A DNA stretch of 64,000 nucleotides from the NCBI GenBank assembly GCA_963575745.1, contig CAUYUJ010012669.1, positions 1,175,562 to 1,239,561 on the forward strand, written 5' to 3'. A program made the position numbers and the translations under genes. The notes beneath the pieces are model-generated. The model made no database searches. It was given only the letters and a program-made list of their open reading frames with translations, and was not told the DNA's origin. This document shows, in pieces, positions 1 through 9,720 of the stretch (positions are counted from its first letter, which is position 1; the number at the start of each line of letters is the position of its first letter). This DNA comes from Prorocentrum cordatum (lineage: Eukaryota; Sar; Dinophyceae; Prorocentrales; Prorocentraceae).

Positions 1-346
1 TCCGATGCCTCCTTCTAGCTAGCAGGACTGCGAACAAGGCATGCCCGCCATACCAAAAGACGCCCAACAACAACTCCGTTTCGGCAAGAGACCACCGTTC
101 ATCCATACACACACTGTACACGTATGGTCGTACATGCTGAGAACCGTTTAAAGACCATGGCCCGATTTTGAATTAGCAACATCCTCCGTCCTTGCAGCTG
201 CTATAGTACTCTTTAGGGAGACTGAAGCGATAGCCCTTCATCTTTGCAATTGTTGGAAACGCTGAAAACGAATGTGCGCGGCGCTACGGTACAGACAGCG
301 CCAAATCTTGAAAAGGACCCGCCCTCCATCCTTGCAGTTGACCATG

Positions 347-559
347 CGTCCTCATCTTCTGTATCCTCCTCCTCCACTTCCTCCTCCACCTCTTCCTCCG
401 GACCCTCGTCCACATCCTGCTCCTGCTCCTGCTCCTCGTCCACCCCTCCCTCCTCATCCTCCTTCTCATCCTCCTCCTCCCTCTCCTCATCCTCTTCCTC
501 CTCCGCATCATCACCAGCATCATCAGCATCATCATCAGCACCATCACCATCAGCATCAA

Positions 560-612
<53 letters not shown>

Positions 613-640
613 GCATCATCATCATCATCATCAGCATCAG

Positions 641-707
<67 letters not shown>

Positions 708-780
708 GTCATCATCATCTTCATCAGCATCATCCATCATCAGAATCAGCATCATCTGTCTCATCCTCCTCATCCGATCC
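347..780 (+). repeat. TCC-rich tract leading into an ATC/CAT microsatellite
   Basis: Imperfect TCC/TCCTCA sequence grades into an almost pure CAT trinucleotide run from about 540 to 770, interrupted by occasional CAG and CGT triplets. All frames are open on both strands, giving poly-His, poly-Ser, poly-Asp and poly-Met translations. These are artefacts of the array and I do not call a gene. The flanks (1-346 and 781-1190) hold nothing I recognise. Confidence 0.9.
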
Positions 781-1189
781 TTGCCAGTCCCTCCTCGTCC
801 GCCAGTTCGTCGCTGTCGCTATGTGGCCGAGACCTCCAGAAGACCTCACATTACGATTCAATTACAACAGGAAGTATGATCAATGAACACATCAATAAAA
901 GAACCTTGGCTAACTTCCCAGCAATTTCTTCAAACAATCCCGGCCTAACGGTTCGCGTTAGCGATATGGGACGAACGTGCTCAAGAAACTGAGCCACATT
1001 TCCGGCAAGTCGGTCAAGAGACGCTGGCCCAACTTTTCGGGAGGAAGTAACGGAAACAGCGAGGTACGAGTGATGACGTTCTGGTGTGGGCGAAACCCTT
1101 CAGGAGGGGGTCCAGGGAGGGGGCGAAGGGGGAGTGCAGTGGTCTAATGGCCGTTTTTGGCAGTTGTCCTTCGGGTTTTTGTATGTTTA

Positions 1190-2053
1190 TCAGGCTTCTC
1201 CCCTTTTCCGTCCCAGAAGAGCCCACGACCGCCCAAGACAGCCCAAGACGGCCCAAAAGGCCTCCAAGAGGCCCCCAAGAGGCGCCCAAGGGGCGTCCCA
1301 AGAGGGCCCCAAGAGGTAAAAATCATTGATTTTCTTTAGGAAAACGTGCATGTTTGGCATATACGGTTTTTCTGCTTTCACTGCGTTGACGACGGCCCAA
1401 GAAGCCCCCCAAACCGCCCCAAGACGGCCCAAGAGGCTCCCAAGAGGCCACCAAAACAGCCCAAGAGGGCCCCCAGACGGCCCAAGAGGCGCCCCAGACG
1501 GCCCCAGAGGGCCCCAAGACAGCCCCAAGAGGGGGACCACGAACCGAAAAGTCTAACCTTTCGGCCCAAGACGCTCCCAGGAGGCCCCAAGAGCCCCCCA
1601 AGAAGCCCCAAGAGGCCCCCAGGAGGCATCCCAGGAGGCCACCAGGAGGCCAAAATTATTGATGTCCTGTGGGAAGAAGTACATATTTTGCATGCGCGGC
1701 TTTTCGGCGTTCACGGCGTTGAAGACGGCCCAAGAGGCCCTCCAAACCGCCCCAAGACGGCCCAAGAGGCTCCCAAGAGGCCAGAGGCTTCCAAGAAGCC
1801 CCCAAAACGACCCAAGAGGGCCCCAAGACGGCCCAAGAGGCGCCCAAGACGGCCCAAGAGGGCCCCACGACGGCCCCAAGAGGGGGACCACGAACCGAAA
1901 AGTCTAGCCTTTCGGCCCAAGACGCTCCCAGGAGGCCCCAAGAGCCCCCCAAGAAGCCCCAAGAGGCCCCCAGGAGGCATCCCAAGAGGCCCTCAAAGGG
2001 GTTGGAAAAGGGCCACAATAGGACTCCCAAGAAGGCCCAGAGAAGCCAAATAA
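1190..2053 (+). repeat. CCCAAGAGG minisatellite with ~340-bp higher-order duplication
   Basis: The region is built from 9-12 bp variants of GGCCCCAAGAGG. Superimposed is a larger unit. The block starting near AAAATCATTGAT (1317) recurs near 1652 (AAAATTATTGAT), and the block with GGGGGACCACGAACCGAAAA at 1531 recurs at about 1882, so the higher-order period is roughly 335-351 bp. The same short motif recurs at 15.84-16.33 kb, 16.68-16.75 kb and 44.6-44.7 kb, so it is a dispersed family. Open frames here (up to 235 aa, Pro/Arg/Lys-rich) follow from the repeat and are not called as genes. Confidence 0.85.
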
Positions 2054-2290
2054 AGAGCGGTCGGTAACGCGAACAGCTCTTCACACCAAGGCTCCCAAGA
2101 GCGAATGGTAACGCAAACAAGCTGATAAGACCAAGGCTCCCAGCAGGGAGCGGTGACGTAACAAGTTTCTGACACTAAGGCCCAGCCAAGGCTCAGGAAC
2201 GGGCGGCAACGCAACAATCTCTGAACACCAAGGCTCCCAAGAGCGAGGGGTGACGTCACAAGCTCTCAACGCCAAGGCTCCCGGCACGAC
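2054..2290 (+). repeat. ~43-53 bp tandem repeat (CCAAGGCTCCC units)
   Basis: About five degenerate units, each containing CCAAGGCTCCC followed by a GAGCG..GGTAACG-like segment. The anchor motif occurs near 2086, 2131, 2184, 2229 and 2272. No coding signal is seen. Confidence 0.75.
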
Positions 2291-3555
2291 CGGTGGTGTG
2301 AGTAATTTCGGTTTTTGTTTCTGAAGCGCTCTTTCCATTTCTGTGCCGGGCCAGGTTTCTTAGTCATATGCTCGACTAGATGGCGCGGGGCCTGGGTGCA
2401 GAAGCTGATGCTGCTCAAAGCAAAAGCGCATGTCAACCTCGCCCTGGCCTACACGCAGCCTGCTGGCGGTCTGGAGGACAAAATCTCCGAGCCCTCACAA
2501 GCGCCCTCGCGAGGCTAGTACTATGCCGAGAGGCAGCCATATGGCGTTAGCTTTCGGCGCACTTTCTGCCTGGGGTCTGGAGGAATGGGCCCTTGCCCCT
2601 CGGAGAGTTGGAGCCCGGGAGCCCTGGGCATGCGTGCCCAGTGACTCCGGCGTCTAGCGATCGAAGTCCAATCGAAACCACTTGTGTACAGTAAACCGAC
2701 TGCGACTAACGTGTCCTCAATGTTTCCCCGTGCTGGCATTCCTGTCCGGATCTTGTCGACCATGGCCAGTGCCAAACCTCTGGGGACTGCCATCGACTGC
2801 GACGGACTGCCCGCAAAGAGGCGACTATCAATCCAACTCCAGGGGAGCTGCTGCGGGCTGCGGCAAACCGCAAAGCCAAGCCTCGGGAAGGGCGGCCCGC
2901 TAGCTGCCAGGACAGCGAGCGGGCCGCCTTCGGACAGTCCCTGGGCCAACTAGGGATTGCCAACGGGGTGCACCCGCCACCTGGGGAAACCCCAACTCGC
3001 TGCATGTTGTTATCGGTTGCTAATGAGGGCGAAGCCTGGCTAGCAACCCAGGATGAAACGCACTGGATGGAACAGGAGTCTGGACTTTGTGGCAGCGAGG
3101 CGCTGCTAGGCTACGCGATGCGATGCAACGCAGAAGCAGGCAACGCAAGGTGCTGAAGGAGACTCCAGGAGGCTCCCATCACTTGCTGCAATTAGGCACC
3201 GCCAAGTGCAGCAAGTGCGTCTGCATATGAAAAAACGCCAACAGACCCCCACATATTGCTGCACATATGCAGCGCTAAGTGCAGCAAGTGCGTCTGCGTG
3301 CCGAATGACACCCGGGAGCGCGATGCAACACACTGGATGGAACAACGTAATATTGTCACTGCTGGGACCTCACGGATACTGCCGCATGTTCCCGAAACTG
3401 TTATCGCATTCGGTGGGATTGTTCGCCTAATACGCGTTCTGTGCTGAAGCCCGCGCTTGCGACCTTCCTCGCCTGCGGGCGCGAAGATGCAATCTCGACC
3501 GAAGACGAGCCGTTTTAGGTCCTCACCTGGTGACCAACAGGGCACATGGGGTGGA
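2291..3555. other. Unassigned spacer
   Basis: Short open frames only and no recognisable domain. A segment with GTGCAGCAAGTGCGTCTGC occurs twice (about 3207 and 3280), and CACTGGATGGAACA also occurs twice (about 3060 and 3331), so part of this stretch is itself an old local duplication. Confidence 0.5.
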
Positions 3556-3559
3556 GGTG

Positions 3560-3995
3560 CGCGCAGCGACCTGGCCTAAACAAGTTCGGCACTACGGATG
3601 CCAGGAATCTTGCCGTATTGTTGAGTCGGGCTGGCCGAAACAACGGACCGCGAGCTAGTTGGGCATGCCATGCATAGCCTCAGCCCACTGCCCTAGCAAA
3701 ATCCCTGGGATATCGCCTAACACCGCGCGGCTTGTAATCCCGGAACTCCAGCCCTGTTCGTTGAGTCGGTCTGGCTGAAACAACGGGCCGCAAGCTACTT
3801 GGGCATGCGGTGCAAAGCCTTAGTCCACAGCCTTGGCAGAGTTCCAGTGATGCTGGCCCTCGCCTAAACACTTGCGGCTCTGCGGGTGCCAGGAATCCTG
3901 CAGTGAATGTTGAGTCGGGCTGGCCGAAACAACGGGCCGCGAGCTAGTTGGGCATGCCGTGCATAGCCTTAGCCCGCAGCCCTGGCAGAATTCTC
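3560..3995 (+). repeat. ~140-149 bp tandem repeat, three units
   Basis: The anchor GTTGAGTCGG starts at about 3620, 3760 and 3909, giving periods of 140 and 149 bp. Each anchor is followed by a CTGGCYGAAACAACGG block, CGCRAGCTA and TTGGGCATGC. The third unit is the closest to the first. No coding content is recognised. Confidence 0.85.
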
Positions 3996-4031
3996 AAGAG
4001 TCTATAGACCGGAAGTGAAGAGGCAGGTAGT

Positions 4032-4395
4032 GGGCCAACTGGGTGCGGATAGCGGCCAAGCAAGGATGCGGGGAGGACGAGGAGGGGGAGGAGGAGGAGG
4101 AGGAGGAGGAGGAGGAGGAGGAGGAGGAGGGAGGACGCGGAGCCACTCCTGCATTGCTTAATAAAGGATGGGGGAGGAGGAGGAGGAGGGAAGAAGTGGA
4201 GAAGGCCAACTGGGGCTTGGGCGGAAGAGCGGCCAAGCAAGGACGGGGGGGGAAGAGGAGGGAAGACGAGGAGCCAATGCCTAAGATAGGGGGGTGAGGA
4301 GGCAATGGAGCGGGCCAACTGGGGCTTGGGCGGAGGAGCGGCCAAGCAAGGATGGGAGGAGGAAGAGGAGGGAGGACGAGGAGCCTGTCCTGCAG
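4032..4395 (+). repeat. GGA tracts with a thrice-repeated GGCCAACTGGG module
   Basis: A module reading GGCCAACTGGG..GCGGCCAAGCAAGGA appears at about 4032, 4204 and 4313, separated by GGA/GAGGA runs (notably 4077-4132). The acidic/Glu-rich translations come from the GGA runs. Confidence 0.75.
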
Positions 4396-4659
4396 TGCCT
4401 ATTAATGCTTGGCCCCCGCCCCCCGCTGAGGAACCTTGGTCCTGGCTTGCGCCAATCGTGCAGCAGTCCTGGCTAATGCCATTCGTGCCGACGCCTGCCG
4501 AATTAGGCCTTTGTCGCCCCGACCCCCACTCTCTGGCCCTCGTGGTCGGGTTGCTCGTCGGACCCAGGATGGGCCCTTGAGGCCGCGCCGTGCGTCCCCA
4601 CACCAGGGAGTTGGAATAGGAAAGCCAGAGGAATTGCTAATGGAGGACACGTGGCGAAT

Positions 4660-4740
4660 TTGCTGCCCGGGACAGGGGTAGCACGTGCGGAAGACGAATT
4701 GGCTGCCCGGGTTAGGGGTAGCACGCGGGGAAGGCTGCCA
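4660..4740 (+). repeat. GGGTTAGGGGTAGCACG flank repeat, left side
   Basis: Two imperfect copies of a ~44-bp unit (GAATT..GCTGCCCGGG, then AGGGGTAGCACG) stand directly before the 10-bp satellite. The same unit resumes on the other side of the satellite, which suggests that the satellite grew inside this older repeat. Confidence 0.7.
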
Positions 4741-5520
4741 ATGCACGCCAACGCATGCCAACGCATGCCAACGCATGCCAGTGCATGCCAACGCATGCCA
4801 ATGCATGCCAACGTATGCCAATGCATGCCAGCGCATGCCAGCGCATGTCAATGCATGCCAATGCTTGCCAACGCATGTCGGTTTCTGTCACGGCATGCCA
4901 GAGCGTGCCACTGCATCCCAACGCACGCCAACGCATGCCAACGCATGCAGATGCATGGCAATGCATGCCTGTGCACGCCAACGCATGCCAACGCATGCCC
5001 ACGCATGCCAGTGCATGCCAACGCAAGCCATCGCATGCCAACGTATGCCGAGGCATGCCGACGCATGCCACGTCATGCCGACGCATGCCAACGCATGCCA
5101 ACGCATGCCACTGCATGCCAACGCATGCCGTCGCACGCAAACACTTACCAATGCAGGGAAACGCATGCCAAAGCATGCCAACGCATGCCACATAATGCCA
5201 AACCATGCCAGCGCATGCCAACGCATGCCAAAGAATGTGAACACATGCCAACGCATGCCAACGCATGCCAATGCATCCCAACGCATGCAAAAGCATCCCA
5301 ACGCATGCCACATACTGCCAAACCTTGCCAATGCATGCCAACGCATGCCAAAGCATGCGAACACATGCCAACGCACGCCAATGCATGCCAACGCATGCCA
5401 ACGCATGCCAACGCACGTCAATGCATGCCAATGCATGCCAATGCATGCCAACGAATGCCAACGCACGCCAAAGCATGCGAACACATGCCAACGCATGCCA
5501 GCGCATGCCAACGCATGCCA
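4741..5520 (+). repeat. 10-bp satellite (ACGCATGCCA)n, about 78 units, 120-bp higher-order period
   Basis: An uninterrupted head-to-tail array of the 10-mer ACGCATGCCA, most units carrying a GCATGC palindrome. Substitutions are not random. The unit AAGAATGTGA/AAGCATGCGA followed by ACACATGCCA stands at 5231, 5351 and 5471, and CATAATGCCA/CATACTGCCA stands at 5191 and 5311. Both series are spaced exactly 120 bp apart, so the right half is organised as 12-monomer higher-order repeats. Because 10 is not divisible by 3, one array yields long open frames in all six frames (up to 293 aa). These are not called as genes. Confidence 0.95.
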
Positions 5521-5605
5521 GGGTTAGGGTAGCACGCGCAAGGAAAAGAATTGACGACCCGGGTTAGGGGCAGCACACGGGGAGGGCCGCCTTGTTAGGG
5601 GTAGC
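5521..5605 (+). repeat. GGGTTAGGGGTAGCACG flank repeat, right side
   Basis: Three further copies of the flank unit (GGGTTAGGGTAGCACGCG, CGGGTTAGGGGCAGCACACG, GTTAGGGGTAGCATTTG). They mirror the copies left of the 10-bp satellite. The GGGTTAGGG core is a single motif per unit and not telomeric repeat DNA. Confidence 0.7.
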
Positions 5606-5858
5606 ATTTGGAGCGGGAGTATTGGCATGGCCGGGGGGGTAGCCCAGCCTCCTACTGGCCGCAGCAGGGCAATGCCAGGGCGTGGGCGAAAACTTCGGCA
5701 GGCGGCCGAGCCCCACGGCCAGGCGGAAAAACCTGCTGCGACGGGCGCCTCCGCCACGAGAGGGGGGTGCCGGACGGGCAGGGCTCCCCGCGCGCCCCAG
5801 GGGCCAGCGAGCCCGCCCGAAAGGGACACGGGCAAAAAAAAGGAGAAACGAACCCCGG

Positions 5859-6011
5859 TGACGATCTAGAGATCTGTACCACTATCTCTTCGTCTTTCCT
5901 AGCAGTCTGGAACCTAGTCGAATCAATATGTGTCTGCAGCGTTTGTGCTCAGTGCGCCGCGGTGGTGCAAAATCATCGAGTCACATCCCTTACCCTACTC
6001 TCGCGGCTCCA
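5859..6011 (+). repeat. 5' LTR of copia element
   Basis: Starts TGACGATCTAGAGATCTGTA and ends CTCCA. It aligns without gaps to 13553-13705 with about 11 mismatches in 153 bp. TG...CA ends fit LTR convention. At 153 bp it is short for a copia LTR. Confidence 0.92.
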
Positions 6012-6014
6012 CGC

Positions 6015-6027
6015 TGGTAGCGCGGAG
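6015..6027 (+). promoter_or_regulatory. Primer-binding site, initiator tRNA-Met type
   Basis: TGGTAGCGCGGAG begins three bases after the 5' LTR. TGG complements the universal CCA end. TGGTAGCGC is the same start as the yeast Ty1 primer site, which pairs with initiator tRNA-Met. Here the pairing would need a host initiator tRNA ending CCGCGCTACCA. The primer assignment is inference, since no tRNA gene is in the window. Confidence 0.75.
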
Positions 6028-6137
6028 CGTGATTCTCTGTGCGCGAGGTGGCGCACGTCGGCTTCAGTCTCATCGGCGTGGTGACGCCGCTGACCTTCAG
6101 CCATCTGCAGCACTGGTTGTCCTGCTACGTCGTCGAC

Positions 6138-7169
6138 ATGGCCGACTCCGACAACCAGAACGGCGCCGTCAGGAGGTTCTCGGGCGAGCAGCCCGCGGAG
6201 TACAAGGCATTGAGGAAGTGGGCGCGGGCCTGGATCAAGTCAAAGAACATCAATGAGGACGCGCGAGGTTCAGCTTTGATCACCCTCCTGACAGGTGCAG
6301 CGTTCAGGGCCATCCAGGACGTCGAGGACGATCTCATTGAGCAGCCTGGCGGGGAGGGCGTGATCTTCGCCATCCTGGACGACAGGTACCCCGACCTTCC
6401 GGCATCGGACAAGCTGGGCGAGGTGACGCGCGCTTGTCTGCGCCTGAGGACCCAGAAGCACGAGGAGGCCGGCGCCTACACAGCACGTGCCAGGGCCGTC
6501 TTCGCCGACGCCGAGCGGGAGGGCATCGTCTTGCCCGAGATCGCCAAGGGCATCATGTTGCTCGAGGGCTGCCACCTGGACTCGGAGAAGGAGGCGGTCG
6601 TCATGGCTGCTGCTCATGGCTCCTGGCGGGAGCCAGACGTCGCCTGGGCCTTGAGGACGATGTACCGCAGCGGTCTGGGAAAGATGTCTACGAGTGGTCA
6701 CAGCAGGGTCTTCGTGGCCGAACAGGAGCTCAACGAGGACGCGATCACCGAGGGCGACGACTGCGATACAGAATGTGAAGCGCTACTTGCCGATCACGGA
6801 GTCCAAGATGATGACGACCCACCGGCTGAGGAACGCGATCTCATCGACGCCTTGATCTCCTGGAAGGGGCAGCGAAAGCTTCACGGCAAGGTCAAGTTGG
6901 GTCGTGGGCTCGCGAAGCCGAATGTGGAGGCCCATCGTCCACGGGCGAGGTGCCACAACTGCAAGAAGATAGGTCACTCCCAGGAGGACTGCAAGGAGCC
7001 TCGCAGATCCACGGCAGGGAGTCCTGGCTCGGCCGAGCCAGCGAAGCCCAAGAGCCAATTCTCTGTGGAATGTCTGTGCAACACACCGGTGCCGAAGCCT
7101 GTCCAGCCCATCCAGACCTTCGACGAGATCCTCAGCGCAACGATCCAGAAGAACCCTTTTTTTCACTAG
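6138..7169 (+). CDS. gag: copia Gag polyprotein with CCHC zinc knuckle
   Basis: Structural protein that packages element RNA into cytoplasmic virus-like particles. I place the start at the ATG opening MADSDNQNGAVRRFSGEQ (343 aa); the frame is open a little further upstream but only from a GTG. The body is charged and helical, as expected for a capsid domain. Near the C-terminus CHNCKKIGHSQEDC is a perfect CX2CX4HX4C knuckle for RNA binding. The frame ends PFFH-stop, just after a run of seven T residues. The pol frame overlaps this end in the -1 frame, so Gag-Pol would come from ribosomal frameshifting there, unless one T has been lost from an ancestral single ORF. Gag itself looks undamaged. 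Confidence 0.88.
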   Translation: MADSDNQNGAVRRFSGEQPAEYKALRKWARAWIKSKNINEDARGSALITLLTGAAFRAIQDVEDDLIEQPGGEGVIFAILDDRYPDLPASDKLGEVTRACLRLRTQKHEEAGAYTARARAVFADAEREGIVLPEIAKGIMLLEGCHLDSEKEAVVMAAAHGSWREPDVAWALRTMYRSGLGKMSTSGHSRVFVAEQELNEDAITEGDDCDTECEALLADHGVQDDDDPPAEERDLIDALISWKGQRKLHGKVKLGRGLAKPNVEAHRPRARCHNCKKIGHSQEDCKEPRRSTAGSPGSAEPAKPKSQFSVECLCNTPVPKPVQPIQTFDEILSATIQKNPFFH

Positions 7170-7190
7170 GGCCCGATCGGAGCCCTAAGA
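7157..7190 (+). promoter_or_regulatory. Candidate -1 ribosomal frameshift signal (T7 slippery site plus hairpin)
   Basis: In the gag frame the bases read cct ttt ttt cac tag. The heptamer T TTT TTT (7157-7163) fits the X XXY YYZ slippery pattern. Three bases later TAGGGC can pair with GCCCTA around the loop CCGATCGGA, a six-base-pair stem. A -1 slip moves the ribosome from gag into the frame that continues FFSLGPDRSPK and runs to 8812. Alternatively a one-T deletion broke a continuous gag-pol frame. The sequence alone does not decide between these. Confidence 0.55.
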
Positions 7191-8812
7191 TCGAGAAGGG
7201 TGCGCTCCTCTCGTCTACTCCAGGTCGTGCCATCCTCGATTTGGGCTGCGCCAAGGGCATGGTGGGCACCGAAACTTTCGATCAACGTTGTCAGCGGTTA
7301 CGGCAAGATCATGGACTACAACCTGTGTATCTACCCGACGCCCCGAAGGTAGCCTTCCGCTTCGGGAACGATGGCAGTCAGTCGTCAGTGAGCGAGGCAC
7401 TGCTGCCGAGCGGGATCCTGGGCAGGAGCGCGGTGACGAAGTGGTCGCTGGTGCCAGGGTCGGCGCCCTTCCTCATGTCCAAGCAGCAGATCAAGGCCAC
7501 GAGGTCTCAGATCGACACTGCCAGGGACACGGTCGCCATCTGCGACCCGCCAGAACGCCGACTCCCGACAGGAGCTGGCGGCCACTACGTGCTTTCTCTC
7601 GCGGAGTTCGACCCCAGGGGCTTCACCGACGATCTGAACCCGCTCGTCGACGACCCAGAGGTCACCATATACATGGGGGTTGCCGCGACCGAGAAGCAGC
7701 CGAACGTGATTCCGGCTCCTGAAGGATCAGCAAGCGACGTGGAGCACAGGACCGTGTGCGATCGAGCTGGAGGTCCACCGCCACCTCTTCAACAGGAAGC
7801 TGGAGACGCTGCTCGCAACATTCTCGGCGACAACCTGCACCGATGCCTGGCGACGGTAGCTCCAGCAGTTCTCGAGTTACCTCCAGCTGACCTCCGAGAG
7901 CCAGCATCTGGATATGCTGAGACGCTTGTCGCCCAACAATCTCCGCTCCTCGTCGCCAACCCCGACCCAGGCCCGAAGCCCGAGGGTCAGGAGAGGCCCG
8001 ACGCTGGCGCAGATAATGATCTTGGGGCCCCTGGGAATCTGGAACAGAGTGTCAGCGAACTCGAACAGGCACATACTCAATCAGAGGATGCCACTGGTCA
8101 GCTCACCCGCCGACAGAGGCGACGACTGGTGAAGGACATAGCTCAAGTCACCGCTCAACTGCGACGTGCTGGCCTCTTCGAGATGTTCAGCCCCGAGCGC
8201 GTAGGCCCGATAGCCGAGCTCAAAAGTCTGGGCCCCATCAAGGCTCTCGATCTCACCGCTGGCTGGGACCTAATGCGCGCAGATCACCATCGAGAGATGT
8301 GGCGACAACTTCATGAAGGTCAGCCTGAATGGGTTGCCATGTCGCCACCCTGCACGTTGTTTAGCATACTGCAGTACATGAACAAGCAGAGGGACTCACC
8401 AATGCACCAACGACGTCTAGCACGAGCTCGACTCCTACTACGGCTTTGTGTTCAAATTGCGGAACACCAACTGGATCACGGTCGTCACTTCTACATCGAG
8501 CAGCCGCAGCCGGCGCAGTCGTGGAATGAGCCAGCGATGATCAAGCTGATGGGTCAGGACCGCGTGTTTGAGGCTGTTGGTCATGGTTGTCAGTACGGCT
8601 ATCACGATGCGGTCAGTGGCAAGCCCTACCGTAAAGCTTCCAGGTTCGTCACTTCAAGTCCAGTGCTGGCTCAAGCCCTATCTAAGCGATGCACTGGCGA
8701 CCACCGCCACGAGACGATCCAAGGAGGAGCTGGAGGTGAACGGCGGAACGCTGCATCACAGCGTTACCCACCTGGCCTCGTTCGTGCCATCGTAAACGGG
8801 ATGTCCAAGTAG
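7164..8812 (+). CDS. pol: copia Pol, first part: protease-like region plus methyltransferase-like insert
   Basis: Continues from gag after a -1 shift and ends at a TAG (8810-8812), about 550 aa. Near its start ILDLGCAKGMVG (about 7232-7267) stands where retropepsins have D[ST]GA; the second position is Leu, so protease activity is uncertain. A Pro/Gln-rich linker follows. From about 8160 comes a domain not standard in copia elements: LDLTAGWDL (about 8246), AMSPPCTLFS (about 8336) and FYIEQPQPAQSW (about 8489). The order and spacing recall motifs I, IV (PPC) and VI of C5-cytosine methyltransferases. The stop separates this segment from integrase, which continues in the same frame at 8813, so the stop is probably a mutation or a read-through point. 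Confidence 0.75.
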
Positions 8813-9720
8813 ATGTCAGTGCTGGTCTCTGAGGTGGAGGTTCAGGAGTCGCTGCAGACGAGGGGCATGCTCTGGCAAGGTCGGGTCGAAGTCCTCATCC
8901 ACGAGTCCCTGATGGCGGACGTCTTCGCATCGTCCAAGAAGCGTAAGAAATCCGTCGAGGACGTGGACGAATCCCTCGAATCACCTGCTGAGGCTCGAGA
9001 CCGACGTCGGAAGTTGGAGACGGCGGTTCGCAAGATACATGTCAACCTTGTTCACCCTGCGGTTGGCGATATTGTGCGCATCCTCAAGCATGGCAACGCA
9101 TCCGAGGAGGCCATCGCCATTGCCCGGGGCTTCAAGTGCGACGTCTGCGAGCAGAATCGAGCTCCCAAGCTCCCACGGCCAGCAACTGTTCCCAGGGACC
9201 TGCAGGTGCTGTCCGAGATCGGCTTCGATGTCAAGGAGCTGCCGTACTACATCCCTGGGAAGACCCGGGCCGCGCTGAACGTCGTCGATGGCGCCGGCCC
9301 CCTTCAACAGATGATACCGCTGCCTGGTGGCGAAGAGAACGGCGAGACTCTCAGGAAAGCCTGGGACGTGGGCTGGCGGCGGCCCTACGGCGCACCGGCC
9401 AAGGCCAAATGCGACTCGGCCCGGGCCAATATTGGTACCATCATGACCGAGGTGCTTGAGTGCGATGGCGTGGATTTCGATGTCATCCCAGGTGAAGCTC
9501 ATTGGCTACTCGGAAAGGCCGAAAGGCATGGCCCCTGGTTCGCCAACATTCTGAGCAAGGTGATCGAGACCATCCAACCGAAGAGTCACCAGGAGTGGGA
9601 GCAGTGTGTAGCGGCGGTCTGCGATCAGAAGAACTGCCTCCTGAGGAAGCACGGCTACAGCCCCTACCATCATATGTTTGGACGTGATCCTCCTCTTCCA
9701 GCCGACCTTCTCAAGTTGAT
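8813..9720 (+). CDS. pol: copia integrase
   Basis: Inserts the cDNA copy into host DNA. Numbering from the ATG at 8813, the HHCC zinc domain is visible as H76, H81, C109 and C112 (HVNLVH ... CDVC). The catalytic triad is D139 (GFDVKEL), D201 (KCDSA) and E237 (GKAERHG), with exactly 35 residues between the last two, the D,D35E spacing. The downstream segment GYSPYHHMFGRDPPLP matches the copia integrase C-terminal region. The frame is lost near 9715. The next codons read correctly in another frame (DLKDSPDVVANSLALHND), showing a small indel. The catalytic core itself is intact. Confidence 0.87.

Noticed and set aside
244-886. Ser-, His- or Asp-rich proteins of about 150-210 aa
   Set aside because: All frames of the CAT/TCC array are open on both strands; no unique sequence supports any one of them.
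4651-5532. 280-293 aa Cys/His/Met-rich repeat proteins, possibly metal-binding
   Set aside because: Equivalent frames exist on both strands and in several phases, as expected from a 10-bp repeat that lacks stop codons.
4700-5605. Telomeric repeat (GGGTTAGGG)
   Set aside because: Only one such motif per ~44-bp unit and no tandem TTAGGG or TTTAGGG run.
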